DNA of 64,000 nt, from assembly GCA_022482545.1 (NCBI GenBank), contig JAKVOZ010000009.1:1-64000 (forward strand), in the 5' to 3' direction. The stretch comes from Bacteroidales bacterium (lineage in GTDB: Bacteria; Bacteroidota; Bacteroidia; Bacteroidales; P3). The notes beneath the pieces were generated by a model. That model did not search any database, was not told the origin of the DNA, and worked only from the letters and a program-made list of their open reading frames with translations. Both the position numbers and the translations under genes were made by a program. Positions within the stretch are counted from its first letter, which is position 1; the number at the start of each line of letters is the position of its first letter. Below are positions 53,289 through 61,990 of the stretch, one piece after another.

Positions 53289-55466
53289 ATGAAAAAAACA
53301 GTATTTACGGTTTTTGCTTTGCTTGTTATGGCAAGTGTTTGTTTGGCAAAACCAATGCCTACTCAGACGCCTAAACCAGATGAAGGAATGTGGTTGCCTA
53401 TGTTTTTTCAAAGATTAAACTATGCAACTATGCAAAAGATGGGCTTGAAACTTACAGCAGAAGAGCTTTATAGTTTTAATAATTCATCATTAAAAGATGC
53501 CATTGTACAAATGGGAGATTTTTGTACAGGAGAAATGGTCTCATCAGAAGGATTGATGTTTACTAATCATCATTGTGGATATGAATCTATTGCTACCTCT
53601 TCAACAGTAGAACATGATTATTTGACAAATGGATTTTGGGCTAATAGCTCAGATGAAGAAATACCAATTAAAGGATTGTATGTTTCTTATCTTCGTCAAA
53701 TGTATGATGTAACAAAAGATGTTCTTGGAAAACATATTAATGATATAAATAAAAATCAATATCTAAAAGAAATAGATACAAAGATTGATTCATTAAAGAA
53801 AGTATATTCAGAAAAAGGAAAATATAATGTTGAAATAAAACCATTCTTTGAAGGTAATGAATATTATATGTTTGTTTATGAAGTATATAAAGATGTTAGA
53901 TTAGTTGGCGCACCACCATCTGCAATAGGTAAGTTTGGTGGAGATACTGATAACTGGATGTGGCCTCGTCATACAGGAGATTTTTCTATCTTCCGTATTT
54001 ATGCAGATAAGAACAACAATCCAGCAGAATATAGTAAAGATAATGTACCATATCATCCAAAACATTACTTACCTGTTAGTATAAAAGGAGTAACAAAAGA
54101 TGATTTTGCAATGATTTGGGGCTATCCTGGTTCAACACAAAGATATATGACATCTTATGAAGTAGAAAATACATTAAAAGTAACAAATCCTTCAATCATT
54201 GGTGCTGGTCAATATATGTTGCCAACAATGAAAAAAATGATGAATAAAGATGCATCAGTAAGATTAAAATATGCTTCAGATTATGCTTCAATAATGAATA
54301 TGTGGAAAAACAAACAAGGAGAAAGTCGTGGTCTTACTCATTTACATATTTATGAAAAGAAAAAAGCAATAGAAGATAGTTTAGATAATTGGATTAGTAA
54401 GGATTTAAAAAATAGAGGTCAATATATTAATGTTGTAAAGAATATTAAAGATGCTTGCAAAACAATAGCAAACAATTCAACAACGCAAACATCTTGGTAT
54501 GCTAATTTGGGATTATATTTAAGTAAAAGAACATTATTGGCTTTTAGAACAGATATGTCTCTTAAATATGCAGAATCTCTTGGAAAATTGGATAGTGCAA
54601 TAATAGAAAAGATTAGTATTGAAGGAGACCAACATTATAAGGCTTATGATGATGCAACAGAAAGAGAACTTTTCCGCTCATTAATTATAATGTTAAACAA
54701 TTTACCTGCACAATATCGTAGTGCAACAATAACAAAACTTATTAAAGAAGAAGGAAAAGGAAGTATTGATAAGTTAGTTGATAAAGTTTATAAAGAATCA
54801 GTTTTTGCTAATAAGAGTAGTTTTGATAAATTTATGAAGAAACCAACGAGCAAAAAACTTAATGATGATTTGATGTGTCAAGTAGGACTTAGTGCTTATG
54901 CAATGTTATATTCACAAGACACTACATTAGACAAAGCACAAAAAGAATTAGAAGACTCTCGTCAAGCATTTGTTAAAGCACTTAGAGAGATGAATCCAGA
55001 TATTGTTCGTTATCCAGATGCAAACTTTACAATGAGAATGACTTATGGAAAAGTTTTGGATTATTATCCTGCTGATGCTGTTCATTATGATTATACAACA
55101 ACATTGAATGGAGTTATGGAAAAAGAAGATCCAAACAATGATGAATTTACTGTACCAACAAAACTTAAACAACTTTATAAGAGTAAAGATTATGGTCAAT
55201 ATGCGGATAAGAATGGTAATATCATTACATGTTTCTTAACTAATAATGACATAACAGGAGGAAATAGTGGTTCGCCAGTAATCAATGGTAATGGAGAATT
55301 GATAGGTCTTGCTTTTGATGGTAATTGGGAAGCAATGAGTGGAGATGTTGCATTTGAGCCAGAATTACAAAGAACAATATGTGTTGATGCACGCTATGTC
55401 TTGTTCGTAATAGATAAATATGCAAATTGCCAACGAATTATTAAAGAATTACAAATAGTAAAATAG
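53289..55466 (+). CDS. S46 family dipeptidyl peptidase, DPP7-like
   Basis: The exported protein (725 residues from the chosen ATG) has a signal peptide (MKKTVFTVFALLVMASVCLA) and the S46 features: GDFCTGEMVSSEGLMFTNHHCGYESI with the catalytic His, a DNWMWPRHTGDF segment, and the Ser motif GGNSGSPVING. Eighteen residues after the Ser, in LAFDGNW, lies Gly where DPP11 enzymes have Arg; in Porphyromonas gingivalis that position separates DPP7 (hydrophobic P1) from DPP11 (Asp/Glu P1), so a DPP7-type specificity is inferred. Such enzymes supply dipeptides to amino-acid-fermenting Bacteroidota. Confidence 0.92.
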   Translation: MKKTVFTVFALLVMASVCLAKPMPTQTPKPDEGMWLPMFFQRLNYATMQKMGLKLTAEELYSFNNSSLKDAIVQMGDFCTGEMVSSEGLMFTNHHCGYESIATSSTVEHDYLTNGFWANSSDEEIPIKGLYVSYLRQMYDVTKDVLGKHINDINKNQYLKEIDTKIDSLKKVYSEKGKYNVEIKPFFEGNEYYMFVYEVYKDVRLVGAPPSAIGKFGGDTDNWMWPRHTGDFSIFRIYADKNNNPAEYSKDNVPYHPKHYLPVSIKGVTKDDFAMIWGYPGSTQRYMTSYEVENTLKVTNPSIIGAGQYMLPTMKKMMNKDASVRLKYASDYASIMNMWKNKQGESRGLTHLHIYEKKKAIEDSLDNWISKDLKNRGQYINVVKNIKDACKTIANNSTTQTSWYANLGLYLSKRTLLAFRTDMSLKYAESLGKLDSAIIEKISIEGDQHYKAYDDATERELFRSLIIMLNNLPAQYRSATITKLIKEEGKGSIDKLVDKVYKESVFANKSSFDKFMKKPTSKKLNDDLMCQVGLSAYAMLYSQDTTLDKAQKELEDSRQAFVKALREMNPDIVRYPDANFTMRMTYGKVLDYYPADAVHYDYTTTLNGVMEKEDPNNDEFTVPTKLKQLYKSKDYGQYADKNGNIITCFLTNNDITGGNSGSPVINGNGELIGLAFDGNWEAMSGDVAFEPELQRTICVDARYVLFVIDKYANCQRIIKELQIVK

Positions 55467-55491
55467 TTTTTTATTTCGTTGAAATAAAAAC

Positions 55492-55534
55492 AAAAGACAG
55501 TAAAATAGAATAAAGAACTATTTTACTGTCTTTT
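55492..55534 (+). terminator. 17-bp perfect hairpin after the S46 gene
   Basis: AAAAGACAGTAAAATAG (55492-55508) pairs exactly with 55518-55534 over a 9-nt loop, then TATTTTATTTTG follows. It is built from the 21-bp-family words and lies 25 bp after the stop codon. Confidence 0.7.
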
Positions 55535-55590
55535 TATTTTATTTTGTTAGAATAGCAATCCATTAAAATAGAATGAAGAAAGAATAAAAT
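55535..55590. repeat. 21-bp-family repeat words
   Basis: TTAGAATAGCAATCCATTAAAATAGAATGAAGAAAGAATAAAATA-type sequence, in words AGCAATCCA and AATAGAAT, joins the hairpin to the palindromic array, as in the inverted locus at 1.36-1.44 kb. Confidence 0.6.
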
Positions 55591-55597
55591 ACATTGC

Positions 55598-55663
55598 TGA
55601 TGTACTGGCAGTACATCGCTGTTGTACTGATAATACATTGCTAATGTACTGGCAGTACATCGC
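55598..55663. repeat. three tandem 22-bp palindromic units (TGTA-N7-TACA)
   Basis: Three units of 22 bp carry TGTACTGGCAGTACA, TGTACTGATAATACA and TGTACTGGCAGTACA. Read on the minus strand they are the same units as at 1241-1350, and the array lies 84 bp from the -7 element, as it does there (83 bp). Confidence 0.85.
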
Positions 55664-55747
55664 AAAAAGAAAATAGTTGTACTGAATTTTTGTATAATCT
55701 AATCAAAATAAAATAACAATTCTTTTTATTAATTAAAAATAAATAAT

Positions 55748-55755
55748 TACCTTTG
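55748..55755 (+). promoter_or_regulatory. promoter -7 element TACCTTTG
   Basis: TACCTTTGTG is identical to the minus-strand element at 1150-1157 and lies 57 bp before the lipoprotein-like gene at 55813. Confidence 0.55.
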
Positions 55756-55812
55756 TGGTGAAATAATTAAGCTTTATTTTGAGAATTAATTATAAAATAA
55801 CAATTATTAATC

Positions 55813-56277
55813 ATGAAACATTTAACATACATACCAATATTTATAATATTATTTATAGTTATAAATTGTTGTTCTTGTACTATATTGAATATAAAAGAAA
55901 GTGATAGTAATTTGATTAAACAAGTTAATTCCAATACATTCAATGGAATTTTTTATAATCATTATGAAAATAAGGATATTGTATTTTATGATTTTCAAAT
56001 TAACAAAACTTATAAGATATTAATATTAAATATTGGCAATAATTTAGACACTATTGTTGTAAAATATTCAAATTATGGAAATTGGACTATGTTAGATAAT
56101 AATAAATTAATTATAAAAACTCATGATTATTCGAAAATTAGTCCTATAATTTCATTTTATGATAGATTTCATTATGATATAGATACACTATACATATATG
56201 ATAATATGGAAATAGGTTTTGATAGTATTTTTAATAAGAACAAAGAAAAATTTTATTTTAAAAATATAGGTAGGTAA
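55813..56277 (+). CDS. small lipoprotein-like secreted protein
   Basis: The 154-residue product has a hydrophobic signal ending INCCSCTILN, a plausible lipobox with Cys near 19-22. The mature part is rich in Asn, Ile, Tyr and Asp, and no family is recognised. It shares its upstream regulatory module with the secreted-protein gene at 565-996 but the two proteins show no visible similarity beyond being small and exported. Confidence 0.65.
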   Translation: MKHLTYIPIFIILFIVINCCSCTILNIKESDSNLIKQVNSNTFNGIFYNHYENKDIVFYDFQINKTYKILILNIGNNLDTIVVKYSNYGNWTMLDNNKLIIKTHDYSKISPIISFYDRFHYDIDTLYIYDNMEIGFDSIFNKNKEKFYFKNIGR

Positions 56278-56429
56278 TATATTACATAATTGAAATGGTT
56301 TTAAGTAAAATACAATTAATATTTTTTGTTAAAATAAAGTAATAATAATGTGTTAAGAATAAATTTATATATTAAAAAAAAGTTTATATAAAACTTAGAT
56401 TGATATTCAAATAAAAAACAAAAGCAATT

Positions 56430-56618
56430 ATGAATATAAAATATTTAATATGGGGAATAGTATCATTAATAGTAGGCGTATTAGGTTTGATATGGGTTAT
56501 AAAGAATCCTTCTGGAGATGAAAATAGTGAAGATCCAACATATGAAAAGCAGTGGGATATAAGGGGATATATAGGAGCAATAGGTTTTATATTTTTAGGT
56601 ATATGGTTAATACTATAA
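56430..56618 (+). CDS. small two-helix membrane protein
   Basis: The 62-residue product has membrane helices at about 4-24 and 45-61 joined by an acidic loop (GDENSEDPTYEKQWD). The pattern is unlikely to be chance because the loop is sharply hydrophilic. No family is recognised. It stands alone before the tRNA. Confidence 0.6.
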   Translation: MNIKYLIWGIVSLIVGVLGLIWVIKNPSGDENSEDPTYEKQWDIRGYIGAIGFIFLGIWLIL

Positions 56619-56698
56619 GGTTTAGGCGTAGTAAAATAAACAGAGTATAAATAATAGAAACTTAATATATGGAAAGTGTATGTTATAACTATAAAATG

Positions 56699-56770
56699 TG
56701 TCTCCAGCGAGAGTCGAACTCACATCTTTAGAACCGGAATCTAAAATTTTATCCATTAAACTATGAAGAC
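56699..56770 (-). tRNA. tRNA-Arg (anticodon CCG)
   Basis: On the minus strand the acceptor GTCTTCA pairs with TGGAGAC (one G-U pair), the D arm contains GGAT, the anticodon stem TTAGA/TCTAA holds loop TTCCGGT with anticodon CCG, and the T loop is GTTCGACTC (stem GAGAG-like). It decodes CGG. The 3' CCA is not encoded. It starts 16 bp after corA on the same strand, so corA transcripts may run into it. Confidence 0.9.
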
Positions 56771-56786
56771 AGAGTTGTTTATTGTT

Positions 56787-57734
56787 TTAGAACCAACCTT
56801 TTCTTTTGAAGTAAAACCAAAACGCTACAACAATTATTACCATTATTCCGCAAATCATAATGAAAGCAAAAGATTCATTCATAAAAGGTAATTTGACGTT
56901 CATTCCATAAATACTACTAACAACAGTAAGTGGCAACATAATAGTAGAAAGGAATGTTAGTGTTTTAATTATTTCGTTTGTTTTGTTTGCCTGCAACGAA
57001 TCAAAAGTTTTGGATAAGCCTTCAATAAGTTCTCCGTAATCTTCTACGAGGTCAAACATCTTTTGATATTGGTCAAGAATATTTCCCCAATAATCTTCCA
57101 TATCTTCTTCATATCCTTTAATACCACCACTTTCAAATTGATGAAATACGCGCAATTGAGGTTTGAAAGAAGTGTTTATTGAGATAAGATTTTTTCTTGT
57201 TACGCTTAAATGTTCAAGAACTTGCGTTGGTTTCTTTGAAAAAATATCATAATTAATATTATCAACATCACTACCTATTCTCATTATTAAAGAATAAGTT
57301 TCAACCATAAGTCTATCTAAAAGATTATATAACAAAGCATCAGAAGAAGATGTTATGTCAAGATAGTTTTCATCATCACTATCTTCTTTCTTTTTAGGAA
57401 GTTTTCCTTCTTGTTGTTCTTTTTTAAGTTCTGAAAAAAGATTCTTAACAACCCAATGACTTGAACCAATAGTTACAATATAATCTTTACCCCAGAAAAT
57501 CTTTACTTCTTTAAGACGAATAAATTTGTTGGTTTTATCAAAATAAGGAAAGTGAAGAATGATGAAATAATAATCATCATATTCATCTATTTTAGGTCTT
57601 TGATTAGAACTTTTGCAGTCTTCTATATCTAAGGGGTGAAAACCAAACGTATCAAGTAGATAGTCAAAATCTTCATCGGTGGGATTGAATACGTGAATCC
57701 ATTTTAATTCTTCAAAATTTATTGTATCTATCAC
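56787..57734 (-). CDS. corA: CorA-type magnesium/cobalt transporter
   Basis: The 315-residue protein has a large cytosolic N-terminal domain (about 1-245) with an acidic insert (KKKEDSDDENYLD, about 115-127), then two C-terminal helices with the YGMNVKLPF signature (GMN at about 278-280). The end KRKGWF is typical. It forms a pentameric channel for Mg2+. The gene is divergent from pgk and has its own promoter element; tRNA-Arg follows it. Confidence 0.94.
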   Translation of the reverse strand: MIDTINFEELKWIHVFNPTDEDFDYLLDTFGFHPLDIEDCKSSNQRPKIDEYDDYYFIILHFPYFDKTNKFIRLKEVKIFWGKDYIVTIGSSHWVVKNLFSELKKEQQEGKLPKKKEDSDDENYLDITSSSDALLYNLLDRLMVETYSLIMRIGSDVDNINYDIFSKKPTQVLEHLSVTRKNLISINTSFKPQLRVFHQFESGGIKGYEEDMEDYWGNILDQYQKMFDLVEDYGELIEGLSKTFDSLQANKTNEIIKTLTFLSTIMLPLTVVSSIYGMNVKLPFMNESFAFIMICGIMVIIVVAFWFYFKRKGWF

Positions 57735-57767
57735 TTTAATTTCCCCCTTTCTTTAAATTTAAGGTTG

Positions 57768-57775
57768 CAAAGATA
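57768..57775 (-). promoter_or_regulatory. promoter -7 element TATCTTTG for corA
   Basis: The minus strand reads TATCTTTGC 34 bp before the corA start. Confidence 0.55.
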
Positions 57776-57807
57776 CGTTTTTTTTGAAAAATAAAGAAAA
57801 AAAATTG

Positions 57808-57815
57808 TATCTTTG
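57808..57815 (+). promoter_or_regulatory. promoter -7 element TATCTTTG for pgk
   Basis: TATCTTTG lies 46 bp before the pgk ATG, back to back with the corA element. Confidence 0.55.
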
Positions 57816-57860
57816 TAAATTCAATAAAAGATAAAAATTATAATCAAATCAAATAGAGTT

Positions 57861-59057
57861 ATGAAAACTATAAAAGATGTAAATTTCAAAGGTAAGAAAG
57901 TCCTTGTAAGAGTTGATTTTAATGTACCTTTTGACAGTCAAAAGAGAATAACAGACGATACAAGAATAAGAGAAGCCTTACCAACAATAAATAAATTAAC
58001 AAAAGATGGAGCAAAAGTAATACTTATGGCACATCTTGGAAGACCAAAAAAAGGTGGATTTGAGCCAGATTTGACTTTAAAACCAGTAGCAGATTATCTT
58101 TCAAAGAAAATCAATCAAGAAGTGGTCTTTACTCAAAGTCTTTTGGGAGACGAAGTAACTAAACTTTGCAATAACTTAAAAGATGGGCAAGTAATGTTGT
58201 TGGAAAATATTCGTTTTTATCCTGAGGAGACAAAAGGAGATGAAAATTTTGCTAAACAACTTTCATTATTAGGTGATGCTTATGTTAATGATGCTTTTGG
58301 TGCTTGCCATAGAGAACATGCTTCAACAGCAACGATAGCAAAATATTTTCCTAATGATAAATATTTTGGTCTTTTGATGGAAAATGAGATTGTTAATTTA
58401 ACTAAATTGATGACTAATCCATCAAAACCTTTCACAGCAGTTATTGGAGGCAGTAAGATAAGCACGAAGATAGATGTTTTGAAGAACCTATTAAATATTG
58501 TAGATAATTTAATTATTGGAGGTGGAATGACATATACTTTTCGTAAAGCACAAGGACAAAAGATAGGAGATAGTATATGCGAAGACGATAAGATGGATGT
58601 TGCATTAGAATTGTTACATTTAGCAAAACAAAAGAATGTTAATGTATATTTGCCAGAAGATAGAGTTATTGCAGATGATTTTTCAAACAACGCAAATATT
58701 CAACGCACAAAGATTGATGAAATTCCAAATGGTTGGCAAGGTATGGATATAGGAGAAAAAACAATTAAATTATATTCAGATGTTGTATTGAAATCAAAGA
58801 CAATATTATGGAATGGACCAATGGGAGTATTTGAGATGGAGAACTTTGCTAAGGGAACAAACGCTATTGCCAAAGCAGTTGCAGATGCTACTGAACATAA
58901 TGGTGCTTTTTCTGCTATTGGAGGAGGAGACTCTGTTGCTGCAATAGACCAATCAGGTTATGCAGATAAGATTTCATATATTTCAACAGGTGGAGGAGCA
59001 ATGTTGGAATATCTTGAAGGAAAAACATTGCCAGGAATAAAGGCTATAATGGATTAA
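57861..59057 (+). CDS. pgk: phosphoglycerate kinase
   Basis: The 398-residue glycolytic enzyme transfers phosphate from 1,3-bisphosphoglycerate to ADP. Motifs: VLVRVDFNVPFD (about 15-26), LMAHLGRPKKGG, LLENIRFYPEE, FGACHREHAST, AVIGGSKISTKIDVL, NGPMGVFEMENFAKGT and the C-terminal AFSAIGGGDSVAAI and FISTGGGAMLEYLEG-like end. Full length. A repeat hairpin follows the stop. Confidence 0.97.
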   Translation: MKTIKDVNFKGKKVLVRVDFNVPFDSQKRITDDTRIREALPTINKLTKDGAKVILMAHLGRPKKGGFEPDLTLKPVADYLSKKINQEVVFTQSLLGDEVTKLCNNLKDGQVMLLENIRFYPEETKGDENFAKQLSLLGDAYVNDAFGACHREHASTATIAKYFPNDKYFGLLMENEIVNLTKLMTNPSKPFTAVIGGSKISTKIDVLKNLLNIVDNLIIGGGMTYTFRKAQGQKIGDSICEDDKMDVALELLHLAKQKNVNVYLPEDRVIADDFSNNANIQRTKIDEIPNGWQGMDIGEKTIKLYSDVVLKSKTILWNGPMGVFEMENFAKGTNAIAKAVADATEHNGAFSAIGGGDSVAAIDQSGYADKISYISTGGGAMLEYLEGKTLPGIKAIMD

Positions 59058-59062
59058 GAATC

Positions 59063-59166
59063 TAATTTAATGGAATAAAGAACTATTTAAATGGATTCAA
59101 AAGACAGTAAAATAGTTTTTGAATCCATTTGAATGGAATCAAAAGACATTTGAATAGAATAAAGAA
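59063..59166. repeat. 21-bp modular repeat array with hairpin after pgk
   Basis: Units carry AAAGAACTA, CAAAAGACA twice and reversed TTTTTGAATCCA. AAATGGATTCAAAA (59089-59102) and its exact complement (59117-59130) form a 14-bp hairpin 31 bp after the pgk stop, a likely terminator. Confidence 0.8.
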
Positions 59167-59195
59167 AGAATTTTGTAATAAAAAGAAAGAATATT

Positions 59196-59954
59196 ATGAA
59201 TAAAATTGTTTTGGTTACTGGTGCTACTTCTGGCATAGGAAAAGCAACAGCAGAAAAGTTTGCACAAAAAGGTTTTAATGTAATTATTACAGGTAGAAGA
59301 AAAGACCGTTTAGATAATCTTGAAAAAGAACTTAAAGAAAAATATAAGATAGAAGTAAAGAGTTTGAATTTTGATGTAAGGAATAATGAAGAAGTAGAAA
59401 AAAATCTTAATTCTTTACCAAAAGAATGGCAAAATGTAGATGTACTTGTTAATAATGCAGGTCTTGCAGCAGGAAAAGACTTAATACAAGAAGCACTTCT
59501 TAGTGATTGGGAGCAGATGATAGATACAGATGTCAAAGGTTTGCTTTATGTTAGTAGAGTTGTTCTTCCATGGATGATAAAAAGAAAAACAGGACACGTA
59601 GTTAATCTTTGCTCAATAGCAGGAAAAGAAGTATATCAAGGAGGAAGCGTTTATTGTGCAGTAAAACACGCAGTTGATGCAATAAGTAAAGGTATGCGTG
59701 TTGATTGTCTTCCATATAATATAAAGGTAACAAATATTTGTCCAGGAGCAGTTGAAACAGAATTTTCAATGGTAAGATTTAAAGGCGACAAACAAAAGAA
59801 TGATGCAACATATAAAGGTTTCATTCCATTAAAAGGTGAAGATATTGCAGATACAATAGTATATTGTGCAACACTTCCATCTCATGTTTGCATAAATGAC
59901 CTTGTTATTATGCCAACAGCACAAGCAAATTCTGGAAGTTTCTTCCGTCAATAA
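59196..59954 (+). CDS. SDR family NAD(P)-dependent oxidoreductase (YdfG-like)
   Basis: The 252-residue protein has the cofactor motif VTGATSGIGKATAEKF (about 7-22), NNAGLA and the catalytic Ser-Tyr-Lys arrangement in LCSIAGKEVYQGGSVYCAVKHAV (about 140-162). It resembles YdfG-type 3-hydroxy acid or serine dehydrogenases, so a reductase for small 3-hydroxy acids is likely but not shown. A terminator follows its stop. Confidence 0.88.
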   Translation: MNKIVLVTGATSGIGKATAEKFAQKGFNVIITGRRKDRLDNLEKELKEKYKIEVKSLNFDVRNNEEVEKNLNSLPKEWQNVDVLVNNAGLAAGKDLIQEALLSDWEQMIDTDVKGLLYVSRVVLPWMIKRKTGHVVNLCSIAGKEVYQGGSVYCAVKHAVDAISKGMRVDCLPYNIKVTNICPGAVETEFSMVRFKGDKQKNDATYKGFIPLKGEDIADTIVYCATLPSHVCINDLVIMPTAQANSGSFFRQ

Positions 59955-59966
59955 AAACATTTAAAA

Positions 59967-60012
59967 TAAAAAATAATACAAAAAAATAAAAATTTGTATT
60001 ATTTTTTATTTT
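59967..60012 (+). terminator. 16-bp AT-rich hairpin after the SDR gene
   Basis: TAAAAAATAATACAAA (59967-59982) pairs with 59993-60008 around a 10-nt loop, and many T follow. It ends the SDR transcript. Confidence 0.7.
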
Positions 60013-60049
60013 TTTTGCATTATTCCTTTAATATAAGAAAATAAAGTTG

Positions 60050-60057
60050 TAATTTTG
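60050..60057 (+). promoter_or_regulatory. promoter -7 element TAATTTTG
   Basis: TAATTTTG lies 48 bp before the lipoprotein gene at 60105. Confidence 0.5.
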
Positions 60058-60104
60058 TTTCCATCAATAAGATAACAAAACAAAACATATAAATTATTTT
60101 TATT

Positions 60105-60749
60105 ATGAATAAATTATTGAAAACGATTATTCTTGTATCAATAATATCATTGACAAGTCTTGGTTTTACTTCTTGTAATGATGAACAAGATAATTTAGAA
60201 ACAAAAGCAAGAATAGAAAAACAAAAAGTATTAGGGGACAACATTCCTAATGGGACTTATAATGGTTATTATTACACGTCAAATGGCGACCAAGTAAAAA
60301 TAACAGAAACTTTTAATAATAATGTTCTTACTAAAAGAATTGTTAATGGAGTTGAAGATAGTTTGGATTTATCTCCAACACAATATGTATTTATGGGTAG
60401 GGATTGTAACAAAAGAGCGTATAATCTTTATTCTTCATTAAAAAAAGATAAATATGCTACTATTTATATTGTTAGATATATAAATGCTTTTGCAAATGGA
60501 GATGATGTTTATATATTGGAATATTCTAACACACAAAAAGGTTGGTATGATAAATACATAACAAAAAGAAATACTAACTTTAAAGGGATAAAATGTGCAG
60601 GAGATAAAGTTCCAGATGGTGCTCATTTTTTTACACGTATTTATAGAAATGGACAAGAAGTAACAGAGGTTTATGTGTTCAAGAATAATTATATGATAAG
60701 AAAGTATGTAAATTGGCAAGAGAAAGACTTAGAACACGGAGAATTTTAA
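60105..60749 (+). CDS. putative lipoprotein
   Basis: The 214-residue product begins with a signal ending LGFTSCND, a good lipobox (Cys near 24). The mature part contains two similar stretches, NIPNGTYNGYYYTSNGDQVKITETF (about 45-70) and KVPDGAHFFTRIYRNGQEVTEVYVF (about 167-192), which suggests an internal duplication of a small beta-rich MORN-like or related unit. Function is unknown. A strong terminator follows. Confidence 0.7.
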   Translation: MNKLLKTIILVSIISLTSLGFTSCNDEQDNLETKARIEKQKVLGDNIPNGTYNGYYYTSNGDQVKITETFNNNVLTKRIVNGVEDSLDLSPTQYVFMGRDCNKRAYNLYSSLKKDKYATIYIVRYINAFANGDDVYILEYSNTQKGWYDKYITKRNTNFKGIKCAGDKVPDGAHFFTRIYRNGQEVTEVYVFKNNYMIRKYVNWQEKDLEHGEF

Positions 60750-60776
60750 AAGAAAAAATTTTAATACTTAAACAAT

Positions 60777-60813
60777 AATAAGGAGTGGCGTTTTTGTTGC
60801 TCCTTATTTTTAT
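60777..60813 (+). terminator. intrinsic terminator after the lipoprotein gene
   Basis: AATAAGGAG (60777-60785) pairs with CTCCTTATT (60800-60808); wobble pairs extend the stem inward and a T-run follows. Confidence 0.75.
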
Positions 60814-60876
60814 TTTATACAATAAATCGTAATAAATATTAGTTTAATAAAATATAGAGAAAAGAAAAATAAGAGT

Positions 60877-61977
60877 ATGTACGATGAAATAATAGATAAG
60901 AATAATCCTAATTCAGCATTAAAGGTTAAAGAAGGAGTCTTGAAACCAGATGTGGTGAATAAGGATTATCTTTTGCATATAAAAAAGAGAAAACAATTAA
61001 GTGTTGAAGAGTATGTAAAAGGTATTCTTGAAGGTAATCGTACAATATTATCTCAGGCAATAACACTTGTTGAAAGCAGTCTTTTTGAACATCAAAGAAT
61101 AGCACAACAAGTAATAGAGAAATGTCTTCCATATTCAGGTAAAAGCATAAGAGTTGGAATAACAGGCGTACCTGGTGTTGGCAAAAGTTCAGTTATTGAG
61201 GTTCTTGGCAAACAACTTACGGCAGAAAAACATAAAGTTGCAGTGCTTGCTATTGACCCAAGTAGCGAAAGGAGCAAAGGTAGTATTCTTGGAGATAAGA
61301 CTCGTATGGAGAGTTTGGCTTCTGATGAGAATGCGTTTATTCGTCCTTCGCCAAGTGCTGGTTCTTTGGGAGGAGTGGCAAGAAAAACAAGAGAGATTAT
61401 TATTCTTTGCGAGGCAGCAGGCTTTGATGTGGTAATAATTGAAACAGTAGGAGTAGGACAAAGTGAAGTAGTAGCACATTCAATGGTTGATTTCTTTCTT
61501 TTATTGCAATTGGCTAATGCAGGAGATGAACTTCAAGGTATAAAACGAGGTATAATGGAGATGGCAGATGCTATCGCTATCAATAAAGCAGAAGGTAAGG
61601 AAAAAGAAAAAAGTCTTATGGCTGCCAATAATTATAGAAATGCTTTGCATCTTTTTCCAATGATGGAGAGTAATTGGTCGCCAATAGTATTTACATGTTC
61701 TTCTTATAGCAAAGAGGGAATAGATACAATATGGAAAACAGTTTTAGATTATGTTACTTTAACAAAAAAGAACGGATATTTCTATAAAAAACGTAATCAG
61801 CAAAATCTTCGTATTCTTAATGAAACAATAAACAGTTTCTTAACTGAGAGTTTTTATGATTCAAAGATTGTTAAAGATAATATAGAACAAGCAAAGGAAG
61901 ATATATTAGAAAATAAGGTTAGTGCTTATGTTGTAGCACAAAACCTTATTGATAAATATTTCAATTCACTAAAATAA
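60877..61977 (+). CDS. meaB: methylmalonyl-CoA mutase-associated GTPase MeaB
   Basis: The 366-residue G3E-type GTPase protects and reloads adenosylcobalamin on methylmalonyl-CoA mutase. It shows GITGVPGVGKSSVIE (Walker A, about 92-106), AIDPSSERSKGSILGDKTRM, VVIIETVGVGQSE (G3) and NKAEG (the NKxD-like site, with Glu in place of Asp). Full length. The mutase genes are not in the window. Together with the carboxyltransferase at 1.5 kb it suggests a propionate/succinate pathway. Confidence 0.94.
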   Translation: MYDEIIDKNNPNSALKVKEGVLKPDVVNKDYLLHIKKRKQLSVEEYVKGILEGNRTILSQAITLVESSLFEHQRIAQQVIEKCLPYSGKSIRVGITGVPGVGKSSVIEVLGKQLTAEKHKVAVLAIDPSSERSKGSILGDKTRMESLASDENAFIRPSPSAGSLGGVARKTREIIILCEAAGFDVVIIETVGVGQSEVVAHSMVDFFLLLQLANAGDELQGIKRGIMEMADAIAINKAEGKEKEKSLMAANNYRNALHLFPMMESNWSPIVFTCSSYSKEGIDTIWKTVLDYVTLTKKNGYFYKKRNQQNLRILNETINSFLTESFYDSKIVKDNIEQAKEDILENKVSAYVVAQNLIDKYFNSLK

Positions 61978-61990
61978 AGAAAACAATAAA

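Larger units (their letters stand above)
55467..55812. other. 346-bp intergenic region with the second regulatory module
   Basis: In order it holds a 17-bp hairpin terminator (55492-55534), 21-bp words to about 55590, three 22-bp palindromic units (55598-55663), a spacer and a TACCTTTG element (55748-55755). Read on the minus strand it is homologous to 1125-1445. No gene is seen. Confidence 0.7.
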
